A stretch of DNA of 64,000 nt from Puccinellia tenuiflora (lineage: Eukaryota > Streptophyta > Magnoliopsida > Poales > Poaceae): NCBI GenBank assembly GCA_012064385.1, contig QRDG01000065.1, forward strand, positions 334,358 through 398,357. Direction: 5' to 3'. Positions 47,527 through 59,800 of the stretch are shown here, one piece after another (within the stretch, counting starts at the first letter, position 1; each line of letters starts with the position of its first letter). The position numbers were made by a program, and so were the translations under genes. The notes beneath the pieces are model-generated. The model was not told the DNA's origin, ran no database searches, and saw only the letters and a program-made list of their open reading frames with translations.

Positions 47527-47835
47527 TCTGCTCTGGTCTCCTCTCCTTATCTAGCCCCTCTGGGCCACCGGGATTGTGTGTGCAGTCTCACTGTTTCTGG
47601 GGCCTACATTGGATTGGCCCACTCTGTCAGACGTCCGGTAGGTTGGGGTTTGAGTTTTGTTCGTACTCCCTGCATCTGTTCGGAAAGGGAGGAACACTGC
47701 CATACCGTGGTGTCTGTACTCTGTACTCCCAAAAAAGACAGTGGTGAAGCTCATTGGCGGCGTTTTTTTCTTTTCCAAATATGGCTCTAGAAATAACTTA
47801 TCCTAGTACTTCTAACATCTCCCATAAATAAACTA

Positions 47836-47984
47836 CTCCCTCCGTTCGTAAATATAAGATGTTTCAACTATTTTAATATGGGCTACATACGGAGTGAAAT
47901 GAATGAACCTACACACTAAAACGTGTCTAGATACATACGAATCAGAAAAAAGCTAAAACATCTTATATTTTGGAACGGAGAGAG
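47836..47984. mobile_element. Stowaway MITE (149 bp)
   Basis: The ends CTCCCTCCGTTCGTAAATAT and (reverse complement) CTCTCTCCGTTCCAAAATAT are the Stowaway/Mariner consensus. TA target duplications lie at 47834-47835 and 47985-47986. It sits upstream of the FAR1-like gene. Confidence 0.95.
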
Positions 47985-48283
47985 TACTTCAATATGTGAG
48001 CCAAAGAAGATGAAGCCAGCCTCTTGTCCTAAAGTTATGTTTTCATCTTCTTTAGCATCGACCCGTGTGGGGGTAGATTTCGAAATAATTTTAAGTGTGT
48101 CATATTTGTGTTAAACTTCTCAAAAGGTCATATTTTGTTTTTAAAAAAAATACACCGATGACCTAGTTGGGACAACAGTTCTCTAGATTTTGGTAATGCT
48201 CCTCGCGTCATGGTTGAGGATTCCCTGCCAAAAAAACCTCGTGGTAGAAGATTTTTCCAACTGTTAGTGTGTACTAGCAAATA

Positions 48284-48540
48284 CTCCCTCCATTCTAAAC
48301 TATAAGGCATCCTTGAATTTCGATGGTCAACGACGTACAACTTTGAACATAATTTGTACTTATAATATGTCCACGGAATTAATATAATGATATATGGAAT
48401 GAAAGAATTATGTTCAGACGAATCCAACAATACAATTTTTTATGTTCTCAATCCATATAATTTAGTATATATTATTGATTGAAGTCAAGCATCAAAGATC
48501 AGCATAAAAAAATGTGTCTTGTATTTTGGGATGGAGGGAG
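48284..48540. mobile_element. Stowaway MITE (257 bp)
   Basis: It begins CTCCCTCCATTCTAAACTAT and ends with the complementary CTCCCTCCATCCCAAAATAC, flanked by TA (48282-48283, 48541-48542). It is longer than the neighbouring Stowaway and of a different subfamily. Confidence 0.92.
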
Positions 48541-48542
48541 TA

Positions 48543-50549
48543 TGTTCATGTGTTTTTACATGTGTGTCCAACTATTAGCAACAACAAAAGCTTGGGATCC
48601 ATATAAAAAACGTGGGATCCAAAATGATCAATGTTGCATTGGTTTCGCGCCTCTTTGTTCACAACAGATTAACTCAAGCCTTTTGTTGTACAACATTTTT
48701 TTGTTCCAATTTTAGGCTTTTAATTTTTTTTGTTCAATAATGGTTATTTACAAACTATGGAGTGTGTCGCAGAGTTGAAAACACAGTTAATGATGCATGT
48801 AACTCGATAATGTCGTCAAGCCTTTTTATTTACATACTACAATATGCAACGTTCATGGTTACATGAAATTCTGCTAATTTGTGTTAAGTTTCATTTGTTA
48901 AAGATCATTATAAACCAATAATCTCTACTTGGTGCTAGCAATTTAAACAAATATCACACTTGGTCCCAAGCATTGAAAGTGGTAGTTTGTAATGTAATTA
49001 TACAATACAAATAGACAAGCGATATAGTTACAATTTCACAATCTCACAATTATTAACCATCTCGAACACATCATTGTTCAACTTTATGCTTCAGTATTTC
49101 TTTGCACAAGAGAGCATGATTGATGCCCTAAATTCTTACCAGCGATTATTCTCATTCTATTCTTGATTGTAGACATGGCAATGAAAAAAGGATAAAAACT
49201 GGTATCATGTTAGAATAGATTGGGTCTTTAGATCTAAGTAACTCTTTTCCTCCCGAGAACTATTTTCGACAGTTCTTTGTGAGCAAAGTGTTTGTTACCA
49301 ATTCTCGTAGCAATGGGCGGGGTATTATCTAGTATAAGAAACATAAATGAATCACATTCCATAGACAAATCAATTGACAAAGAAGTTTTATATTTGATTC
49401 TTATACAAATTGAAATATACGATGTATATAGAAAAAAGCTAAAATATGAAAGTAATATGTAAAAATTGGGGGATGAGTGTCTTGTGAGCAAGGATCTACT
49501 AATGAGAAACAAATAATGTTCAAACCATAATAGTGAGACTGAAAGCAACAACATCAAGTATGAAATCCACAAATTTAGATGAGTGTGCGTCGAAAGATCT
49601 GAACAAATGACATCGTACCAAACGACAAAGCAATTGCGGTATGGCCAATAGTGGGTGAAGAAGGATATCATGCGATTTATTACGAAGTATGAACGCAAAC
49701 ATATAGTCATATTGAGATTTGTGTTTTTTCATGAATTTCAAGGGACCTTAGTATCACTGGTCTAATAAAGTCCAATAGTGTTTTCTTGGTACTTATATTT
49801 TGGCAACAATATGTTTCTCAATTTTAAATGAAATATAGAACAAAACATAGCGTGAGGGGAAAGAGACACATAAAATAGTATCACACGAAGCTTTCGCAAA
49901 ATGAATTTTGGCTACAAAATTATCCCTATACATTTAAATTATAAACATAAAATTATAATCTAGCCGAGCAAATACGCGGGACACCCACCTAGTTTTTAAT
50001 TAGCTGAACATGCAAAAAAACTTTTGATTTTAATAAGAAAGAAATGATCGCTCTAAATTAAAAAGGAGGTAAAGAAGAAATTGATAATTTGTCGATATAT
50101 TAAAACAAAAGCATTACTTGCCGGTCTCAAGAGTTGGCATTGCCAAAAAAGAGAGTCTAGAGTTGCACTCCTTTTATCCATATACCGTCAACACCCAGCA
50201 TAGCTTGCAAATAAGGAAGTCATTTTGCAATCACGTCCTCGCTCGGAGAGAAGTCCATTTTACCCCACTATACTTGTTTCAAAGTTCACTTTACAACCTT
50301 TACAACTCAAAACTCTAAAAATGGTCAGAAATAGAACCCCAAACTATAAAAACCGTCCACAATACCAAATTAATTTTCACTACTGCCTAAACAATATATT
50401 TTCTAACTAACGCTCTTCACTTGAGAAGTAGTTAATTAGAAAGATCATGCAATCTTTGATGTAGCTAAAACCGAGGAGGAAACATAAGGGCTTAACCCCA
50501 GCCCTAACCTCTACGGCCTTGGCAAGGGGTGGGTGTGTGGCGGCCTGGG
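48543..50549. other. AT-rich spacer without genes
   Basis: I see no gene. ATACGCGGGACACCCACCTAG followed by T ends at about 49992 and resembles a Helitron 3' terminus, but no 5' end was found. Confidence 0.45.
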
Positions 50550-50554
50550 AAGGG

Positions 50555-53004
50555 TGAAAGAACAAACGTGCCCGAGATGTCGCCTAGAGGGGGGGTGAAT
50601 AGGCGATTAACACTTTTTCTAATTAGGGGCTTGATAATTGCGGAATAAAACTAGGTGTTTAAATTAACAAGCCAACAACCTAATATGCTAGGTTTGCCTA
50701 TGTGCACCAACAACTTATGCTAAGCAATTCAAGCAACAGGGAGATAGCAAGATATGAACTTCAAGCACGAAGGCTATCACAAGGTAAAATGCATAAGTAA
50801 AGCTCGGGTATAGAAATAACCGAGGCACGCGGAGACGAGGATGTATTCCCGAGTTCCTCCTTGTTAAGGGAGTACGTCTCGTTGGAGGGGTGTGAGCTCG
50901 CCACAAGAGGCCTACTCAAGATGCCACAAAGGCCTCACCCTATTCTCCGATGAACCTCACCCAAGGGATTGGTTCACCTTCCACTATCGAAATCCTTCAA
51001 GGCGGATTCCGGAGCCCTTTACAACTCTTCTTGGGGCACACACCCACAACTCAATTGGGGGCTCCCAAACTCGTGCCAAAGCTTCACAAGCGAAGTCTTC
51101 GCGGCACCTCCAAACCGTCTAGGGTACACAATGCACCCAAGAGGCAACAAGCTCTTGGGAACACAATGCACCCAAGAGTAACAAGCTCCTCAACTTCGAT
51201 CTTCACGTATCACGTAGGGAGAGCAACCCGATGCAACAAATGCAAAAGGCAAGAGCACACAAAGTGGTCAAGTCCTTCACTCCGAAATCCAACCAAAACA
51301 ACTAATGCTATGGAGGGATTTGAGAGGAAGAACAAAGGGAAGAACACAAAGCAACCCTAAATCTAGATCCACTAGGTTCCCCTCACTTAGAGGAGGATTT
51401 GATTGGTGGAATGGTAGATCTAGATCTCCTCTCTTGTTTTCCTAAAGATGGGCAAGAATCATAGGAGGGAAGAGGAGGAATCGAGCTCTCAAAGATGTGC
51501 AACAATGGAGGAGAGAGAGAGCAAAAGGTTCACCAAGAAGCTTAGAACCGTTGGGGAAGAAGGGGCACTTAAATAGGTGCCCTGGGAAATCTGGCCGTTG
51601 GGCACAGAATCCCGCAGGAGCGGAAGTACCGGCCCAAGGGGCGGTACTTCCGGTCCACCCAGAAAAACCTACCAACGGCTAGTGGGAAAAACCGCAAGGG
51701 CGGAAGTACCGGAAAATGGACCGGTAGTTCCGGTATAGCGGTAGTACCGGTACTACTTCCGGTGCTACTTCCGTTAAGAGTCCTGTACCCAACTTTCGCA
51801 AGCGGCACTGGGCTCCGGAAGAAACTCCGGAAGTTCCGGGCGGTAGTACCGCTGGGAGCACCGGTACTTCCGGTTTAGCGGAAGTTCCGACACTACTTCC
51901 GGTGGTACTTCCGTTTGGAGTCCAGTACCCAATTTTCGTAAGGGTACTGGGCTCCGGAAGTTCCTCCGGAAGTTCCGAGCGGTAGTACCGCCCGCGTGGC
52001 CGGTACTTCCGGTGCCTGAAAAACAGCAGAACCCTGAAACTGAATAACTTTTGCGTGGAAGCTCCGAATCGAGTGAATCCAATTTTGTTGGAAAGAGGAC
52101 GACAAGAGCTTACACTACAAAAAGTCAAAATATTGAAACAAGCCAAGGAGATTGTGCAAAGGGATGGAATGGTGAGACCTTTCCAAGCGGATGAACCGGC
52201 AAAATCTCCAACACCGAAGACGCACAAGCTTTTCATCAAGACTCCGTTTTCTATGATCTTGGGCTTGTTTCGAAGATAATCACAAGCCCTACAAGATCAT
52301 GAATATACACATCATAGTCTATCATGTGAGGAGGAAAACATAAGGAGAGAGTTTGACCTCTCGTAGAAGAAACAAACCGGTAAAACCTCCGATATCAAAA
52401 ACGCAAGAAGATATTCATGAGATCCGTTTTTGATGAACTAGAGCTTGGTATGGAGATGAACACAAGCTCTAAATTCTCACATGGATAAAAGCCAAATAAG
52501 AACCAATAAAGATGATTGCATGGATGCAAAGGTTTGAGCTCTCCACGAACGATACGATCACGATACTCGGTCGAGAGCCCCTCTTGATAGTACGGCTATC
52601 TATCCTATAATCCGGTCTCTCACTAAACATCATGAGACCGGTAAAATAGAAACCCTACCAAGATCATACCTTTGCCTTGCGCTTAAACCACTTGAGGTCG
52701 ATGAAGACGATCTTCAACTCCTCAAGACGCACCACCTTTCTTCATTGCGCCTTGCTTGGTGAAGATTCACATGACGCTCCCCCATACACCAAGATGGGGA
52801 AAGCACTCCTTCGGCATATCTTCACTTGGCCTTTCTCTCGATGACGAACACCTTGGCCTTGATCTTCTTCCCTAAACCTTGACTCCAACACATGGAGACA
52901 AGTAAGCTAATGGACACCTACAAATATAACTCAATGCAAATATTAATCCATAGAGATTGTCATTAATTACCAAAACCATGCATGGGGGCAACCATGCACT
53001 TTCA
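50555..53004 (-). mobile_element. solo LTR (2450 bp) with 5-bp target duplication
   Basis: The reverse complement begins TGAAAGTGCATGGTTGCC and ends TTGTTCTTTCA-like sequence, the same family as the LTR at 7440-9808. The 5-bp target duplication AAGGG is perfect (50550-50554 and 53005-53009). No internal domain remains, so this is a solo LTR left by unequal recombination between two LTRs. Its orientation is opposite to the left copy. Short open frames inside are not genes. Confidence 0.95.
51605..52015. repeat. GGAAGTACCGG / CCGGTACTTCC repeat block in solo LTR
   Basis: A dense array of short direct and inverted repeats built on CGGAAGTACCGG, CGGTAGTACCG and CTTCCGG. Two longer units repeat GTACCCAA.TTTCG and GGGCTCCGGAAG at a period of about 150 bp. 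It occupies the position of the unrelated GGCCGGCC minisatellite in the other LTR copy. Confidence 0.85.
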
Positions 53005-53360
53005 AAGGGGACAGGAAACGACGACGCGGTGAGCCAGCTGCTCGGCGGCGTAGACGAGGGACTGAAGCTGTTTTCGTACGACACAACGCTAGGAGTTTTG
53101 GCTCATACACAAATACATGTATGGGATATTTTTAGTAAAATAATGAGTTGGCATAAATATAGAAACAAAACAAGTAAAGGTCTTGTTTCATTTGGTGGGA
53201 TTTGGAGGGGATTATTATGAAGTGGGGGGAAATTCCCTCCTATCCATTCCAATCCATTGGAGAAGGGTCCTGAGATGGCAAGAAACACCACGCAAAAGTG
53301 GATTTTTGAAAGGTCTATAGAGTTTAGGGATGGAAATAGACTAAAATTAGAGTTAAGAGT

Positions 53361-53657
53361 TTTTTTTGCTAAACCCAGTACGACGCAAGCGCTCATATAC
53401 ATGCGCACACACTCACCCCTATGAACGCACGCACACACACACTACCCCTATGAGTATCTCCGAGAGACCGAGTCGGCGGGTCGAGTCTTGAGATTGACAA
53501 AGTCACCACGGGCGACTCGCTGTCGACGGGAACGTCGCCTCTCACTGAAGAATATTTCGCCTTAAGTGAGAAACACCAACATCAAAACTGGTGTTTGAAC
53601 TCTGATGGACTGGGGATACAACCACCCTCCTAACCATCTTGCCACAGGCAAGTTCTC
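53361..53657 (-). mobile_element. tRNA-derived SINE with 16-bp target duplication
   Basis: The element is flanked by the perfect duplication AATTAGAGTTAAGAGT (53345-53360 and 53658-53673). On the - strand it begins with an RNA polymerase III type promoter (A-box-like TGGTTAGGAGGG, B-box-like GAGTTCAAAC), has a body with TGTGTGTGCGTGCG and ends in an A-run. The 297-bp length fits a SINE. It lies about 150 bp upstream of the ClpT start codon. Confidence 0.9.
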
Positions 53658-53805
53658 AATTAGAGTTAAGAGTAGTTGGAAACTGAACTTTGGACAATTT
53701 TAGAGGGGTAAATTGGACGTAAATTGAACTTCTCTCCCCTCATTCGCTGCCCAGTGCCCACTCTCGCTCGCTTATCGCTTCCCCTATCCAAAACCTCCGT
53801 CCGCC

Positions 53806-56800
53806 ATGGCGACCGCCGCCCAGGCCGCCGCCACATTCATCTCCTTCCTTTCATCCTCCCACCACCACACCACCCCCTCCTCCTCAGTCTCCTTCCTGGC
53901 GACCCCCGTCCTGCCCGCCTCGCTCCGGGCCGTTGCCGCGGGGGCCCCAACCCTCACCTCCCGCTGCCGGGGCCGTCGAATCGCCGCCGTCGCTCAGCTC
54001 CCCACTAAGTGAGCACGGTTAATAACATCGCGAGCACTCAGAAATTCTTTCTGATAAAACATTTCTGAACTATAGCTGTTTCCTCCTAAGTCTTCAATCT
54101 CTTGGAATTTAATACTTGTTTAGAGCTGTCTGATTGTTGTGTTTCCTGCTATGATCTTACTTCTGAACTTTCTGTTGTTAGGAATCCAGAGCTGGCTTCT
54201 GGTGAGAAGAACATCCGGTGAGCTACAATTCCCTTAATATTTCGCCATACTGTGTCTGTACTCGGAGTTGACATGGGGATTCACTGCACACAGGTGGTCG
54301 TCACGGGCGGTGCGGTCATTTGCAATGGCGGAGCTGGAGGCACGGAAGATGAGGTACCCAACCACAGGCACCGAGGGGCTGCTTATGGGCATACTCGTTG
54401 AAGGTGAGGCGAAGCCACGAACGATCTTACATTTCGGCAAAACATTTGCTTATTTGCTATGCCTGGTGGGTAACTTAAGTGTGGAAAATTAGTTGTAAAC
54501 TGTGTTTGCAAATGGTAGTATGAATTTAAAAAGCGAATGGTTGAGGAGTTAGAACTTGGAAGGGCCGTGGAGATTTCTCCTCGGTAACATGCCATAAGTC
54601 GATCTGATATGGTCGTACTTTGTTGTCGTTGGCAGTGGGGCTTTATTAATTTAAAGCCGGGCACTATGTGCCTTCCGTCTAAAAAATTTCGATCTGATAC
54701 TAATGTACCTAGGCTTCTTTTTGTGTGCACTACATCTACATCTCTGGTGAAAATACTGAATGTAAAACCAAAACTAGTTAAATGCCTGTGAGTTGCTACG
54801 GGTGACGCAAGTAAATGAAATACCCCATTTTCTGATCAGCTCATACTTATGATAATCCATATGTGCATACCTTCCTAAACATGTTAAGTCTCTTATGTTT
54901 TTTTTATAATAACTATTGCTAACACATGCGAACCACTGAAAATAACTATTTCTAACACATACAAATAACCTTCTCATCGAGGTAGACGGACAATGAGTCA
55001 TTTGTAATCTACAATATTTTCCCAATATTCGATAAAATAGATAAATGGTGGAAAAGAGAGTAATTACATCTGCAAAGCCAAGAACTGTACAATAATATAC
55101 ATTAACTCCACTTGTGTGTACGAAATAAATCTGAAGTATTCAAGAATATTTCTCAAAAAAGAGCCATACTGTTCTGTTAACCTTACTCTGTGACAATATA
55201 TATTTCTCATACTACAAATATTTTATTGACATCATCTGCATCCTTGCATTGCCCTTCAATTTCCCTACACTTAACCAATGATGGACATGTCACCTAATGT
55301 AAATTAATAAATATTTGCCAAATACAGACACAGAAATAGAAATAGAGATATGTGTGATTTGTTTTAAAACGTAGTATCAAGATACAACTTAACAATTAAA
55401 TGCACTGATATTCATAATGAAAAAGAGACTGCAATAACCAGGAACAAATTTATATCTTCAAATTGGTTAGGATTTGTACGATAGATCACATGAAATAGCA
55501 GCATATGTTCTACAAGTGCTTTCTTATGTGACGTGAGGTGCTTCTGAGCATTGCAAAATAAGCAGCCATATGAGCATTGCAAAATCCGTTGCATAAAGCA
55601 CTAATTCCTGGATGCTCCAGAGAAACATCATAACTGCTATTGACAAACTGCAAAATGGTTCCAAAGATCAGGGCTTGCATAATATCATCATAATTTATGA
55701 TAATATTAATCAATCTAAGTGACAATAAATTTGTTTGAACGCTAAACCATCAATGGCAGCCCAAATCAATAATGATTCAATTGTTCTTGCCTTGCACGAA
55801 CAAAAAGTACCAAAAGCAACGCAAAACATACCTGACTAAAGAATGGAAGCAATTAATAAATAGCAGCGAAAAAATCTTGCAAATAGAAGAATATTTGGAT
55901 GACCCCACATAGGGTGCAATAGGACAGAGAACACGTATATTATGTCGCAAACTCACTATAAAAGGTTCTGGCAAAGAGACAACAAATCAACAGTACTTCG
56001 ATGGCCACGCCCTTATTGTCTCAAGATTTCACTGCTGAATTAAGTATACTCGCTAGATTTGTTAGGTTTTTGCATAAATTAGATAGAACCAAAATGATAG
56101 GGAAAGATAAAATAATATTAAAGGGCACTACTCCTCACTTCTGTCATCAGCGCAAGCTAGCCCAGGCAGAAACATTTGTTCCTCTATTTCTTGTCTGCCC
56201 TACGTCCAAAATAGGATCACATAACAAAATGATTTGAAACGTCGTCTCACCTCTCAACCCAAGCATATGAAGCAGAAGCTCCGGACGTCCTCCTCTTCCG
56301 CTGTGCTCCTTGTGCTTATGTATCGACAAGTCCCATCTCCCATAAAGTCATGTTATGTCGTTTGTCTGGTCTTGAGCAGAGAGAGCAGGGGAGGGATATA
56401 CATGATGATGGATACAATTCTGGCAAAGGGAAAGATCCAAGATAAGCTTGCACTATCATAACACAAATATCATTACTCAGGTTGCACTATAAATCACACA
56501 GTTATGTATGTAGAAAGAATTACCTCAGAAACTTGTGTACATGGTGCTGCAAGGGATTTCGCCTGATGGTTATTGAAAGCAGAGAGATTTTGAAGATCCA
56601 GTAACAAATGTTGAAACAATGTCATAATCCCGCACTGTCATTGCTCAATGGATTACCAAGCATCCAAGTATTCATCCACGCAAATGTTGAGATGATGCAT
56701 GGATTCAAATATATGCACTAATAATAGGTTTAGTAATCTAATGTAATGACACAAAGCTTTATAAAAATCATCAAGGTCAAATATGCCTTGTTGCATCCTC

Positions 56801-59800
56801 ATCTAGTTTGTGAGCTTCGCTACAAAAAGATAATTAAGATAGCTTCGGAAAATATTTTTGGTAGGTTATCCTTCTTCATTTGAAACTGGTATGTCCTAAT
56901 GTCATACTACATAATATAATAAATATATTTGCTACACAATGACTGGTCTAATTATAGTACAAGCTGATAAGGGTCTCGGAAAATCAGATACCAAGTATGA
57001 CATCAGCACATCAGTATGTTGTCAGGAATTCCTGACATCTCAGACCTTGCCTTCTTGTGATGGTTGGAGCATACACACTGGATTTGATCTGTAACAAATC
57101 AGATGAACGGATACAAGCTGGACCCAGTTGAACAAAAGGCGAACTTGATATGGATGATGCTTGCAAAATTTCTTCCTCTACGCTATGTACCAAAATTGTT
57201 TAAGTATGCTATGAAGTATTAAATAAGAAGCAGCAGACATCATTTTCTATTATTTTAAGATTCTAAGTATATGTAAGGATACTATGCAAGATAATTACAA
57301 TAGATGAATCAGACTATCGAAGAACAGAAAGCGTATGACTAATATTACCGATCAAATGATAATTCTACACCTGCATGGCTGCATGGTTGTACATCTAAGA
57401 CAATCGATTTAAGCAAGGGCAAACCTGACAGCACCAACTTCCAGTCTCCAAAATTTTCTCGTTGGTAGAGGCGGGTCCGTGCTGCTAGTTGCGGCCTGGA
57501 TGGGGAGGCGTCGTTCCTGTCGTTGGTGGAGCGGGGTGTATGCCGCTGTAGGCTGTGGCATGGGCAGTGAAGGAGGTGTCATCCACAGCTGTAGGCCCTG
57601 GCCTCCAGGGAGATTGGCTCTGATCTTTCCATCAAGAAGGTCAGCATCCTGGGCGATAGGAGATTGGCTATGTAATCAGATCCGTGGTGAAACTTATGCA
57701 GGGGTCCTACAACAATGTCACGTCGGGAAGTTCGTGGTAAAAGCTAGGGTTAGTAGGGGTGTTGGGGATCGCATCAGGGGTCGTGTCGTGGGGAAGGCTG
57801 GTGTTGAAGGGAGCTACGTTGGGGGAGACTGGGAGAGGTAGGAGAGGGTCACGTGTGGCTGCGGGCGCAGGGACGGCCGGCGATCGCTGGAGTACGACAT
57901 CATCTCCACACCAGGTTGTGGCTGTTGTTCGGTGTGGAAATGGAGTCGGGTGGGAAGCGGCGAGGCGTCATGGACGACGGTCGAGAGCGACAGCGAGATG
58001 CGCATGATGCTAGATCCAATTTTTCGGGGGATTCGAGGCGATGGGTAGTCTCAGCTATTTGGTCCCACTTGCCGGCGTTGTGAATTGCTGGGAGAGTACG
58101 AGAGGTTGGACGAAGGATGACGTATGGGAGGGAGGACGAAGAAACGAAATTTTCTTTTTAGATAGTAGAGATAGAGATGTTGGAGCAAAATAAAGGAGAA
58201 CACACTTTAATGTAGAAGTTGTGGAGATGTGGAGTATGTAAACCCTTTCTTTGGTTAATGATGCTGTAGAGTTTGTGCCTCTTCTTGCTGACTCTGAAAA
58301 TAGGGTGAAGAGTAGTATGAGGTGTTCTATAAATAAGGTTAGCCTATGACAGTTTCTAGGTGCTAAAGAATGCTTCAAGTTGGTTCACATAACATTTTGG
58401 TTCAAGTTAATTTGTTATTCGCTGAAGCATGACAGACTATTTTCTGCCACAACACAATGTACACGTGCTACAGCAAAACCTCTTAGTTGTCAGCAGCTCT
58501 AGTTGACATCTAAAGATTGCTGATACCATATTTTGCCAAAATATTGACAACTGTTGAGCTAACTTTTGTTGTCTATCATTTTTCTACATTCTATGCCTAT
58601 TTTGATGCAGTGAGCTACATTTTTTTTGTTTTCAGGAACTAGCGGAGCAGCAAAACTTATGCGTGCTAATGGAATCACTCTACTCACAGTGCGTGACACG
58701 GCAGCAGAAGTTCTTGGGAAGTCCGAAATGTTTTACTTCAGTCCTATGCATCCACCATTGACAGAATCTGCGCAAAGAGCCCTTGATTCAGCTGTGAATG
58801 AGAAACTGAAATCAGGTTATTTGACTAATTTCGTTCAAAATACTAACTTCCACTGTTTGTACACTCTCATTCTTGTTGAAAAGATACTCAAATGCTTGCC
58901 TGTACTCTCTAGTACCGGTATCTTACTGTGCCGCTGCTGCCGCATGTTTCTTCTTATTGTTATGGGAGGCTTGGATAATGAGTATATTATTTCCTCTTTG
59001 GAGAATTAGAAGTGTTGGCATGCCATTTTACATAATTGCTAATTTGTGGAAGATAAATAAAGTTGCCTAATATCATATATTCACATTATGTTCATCTTTA
59101 ATGATTTCATATTGGGTTTGATAAAAAAGACTACTAAGCCACACCTAGGTAGAGAGTAGGGTACTTTACATTTGCTATTTTCTGCAAAATTTGATATAGT
59201 AATCTTACTGTACGGCATCTATATGTTACCATCGTATTGTTAAAACAGTAGTTTCAGATTCATGCAGACTTCATTGTTTTCAGTTTATTTTCCTTTATTT
59301 ATAGTCTTGTATGATATTAATCTACAGTTTGATACCCATAAGTAATAATACTTCCTGAATAGAAGTGTCAATGATCCGTAGATTACTGAGTAGCCTGACC
59401 ATGTACAGTTTTTTTTCCACCTATGTGTTATATTCTTTCATTTATACTTCATTTCCCCGATGAATGTCTATCAGACCGTTAGGCTATGCACACCTGCTGA
59501 CCTGCATCTGTAACATAAGAGCGCAAAGTGCTAATAAATGATGAATATAAATGACACTGCTTAATTGTAGATGTTAGTTTTGGACATGAAGTATTGTTGA
59601 TCATAAGGATTTTATCTGAATGTAGTAGCTGAAATTGTTGATGTATGGTATGCCTACAACATACTATAAATCTACATCACGTGTATTCCCTTCGCTGTAA
59701 CACTTTACTCATTCCTTCACATTACCTATGCTAGCTAGATTTTTGTTTTTTTGCCGCAGAGTTAAATTTATCCTATAATTTTTCTAGAGTTTCAGCCACA

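Noticed and set aside
46844..47554. 236-codon + strand open frame
   Set aside because: Antisense shadow of the GC-rich 5' half of the FAR1-like gene; no domain.
49960..49992. Helitron-like 3' end in the AT-rich spacer
   Set aside because: CTAG followed by T is present but the hairpin is poor and no TC-type 5' end was found, so it is not called as an element.
54600..54700. LINE-tail-like stretch (TTTATTAATTTAAAGCCGGGC)
   Set aside because: Reminiscent of plant retroposon 3' ends, but no target duplication or coding was found, so it is not annotated.
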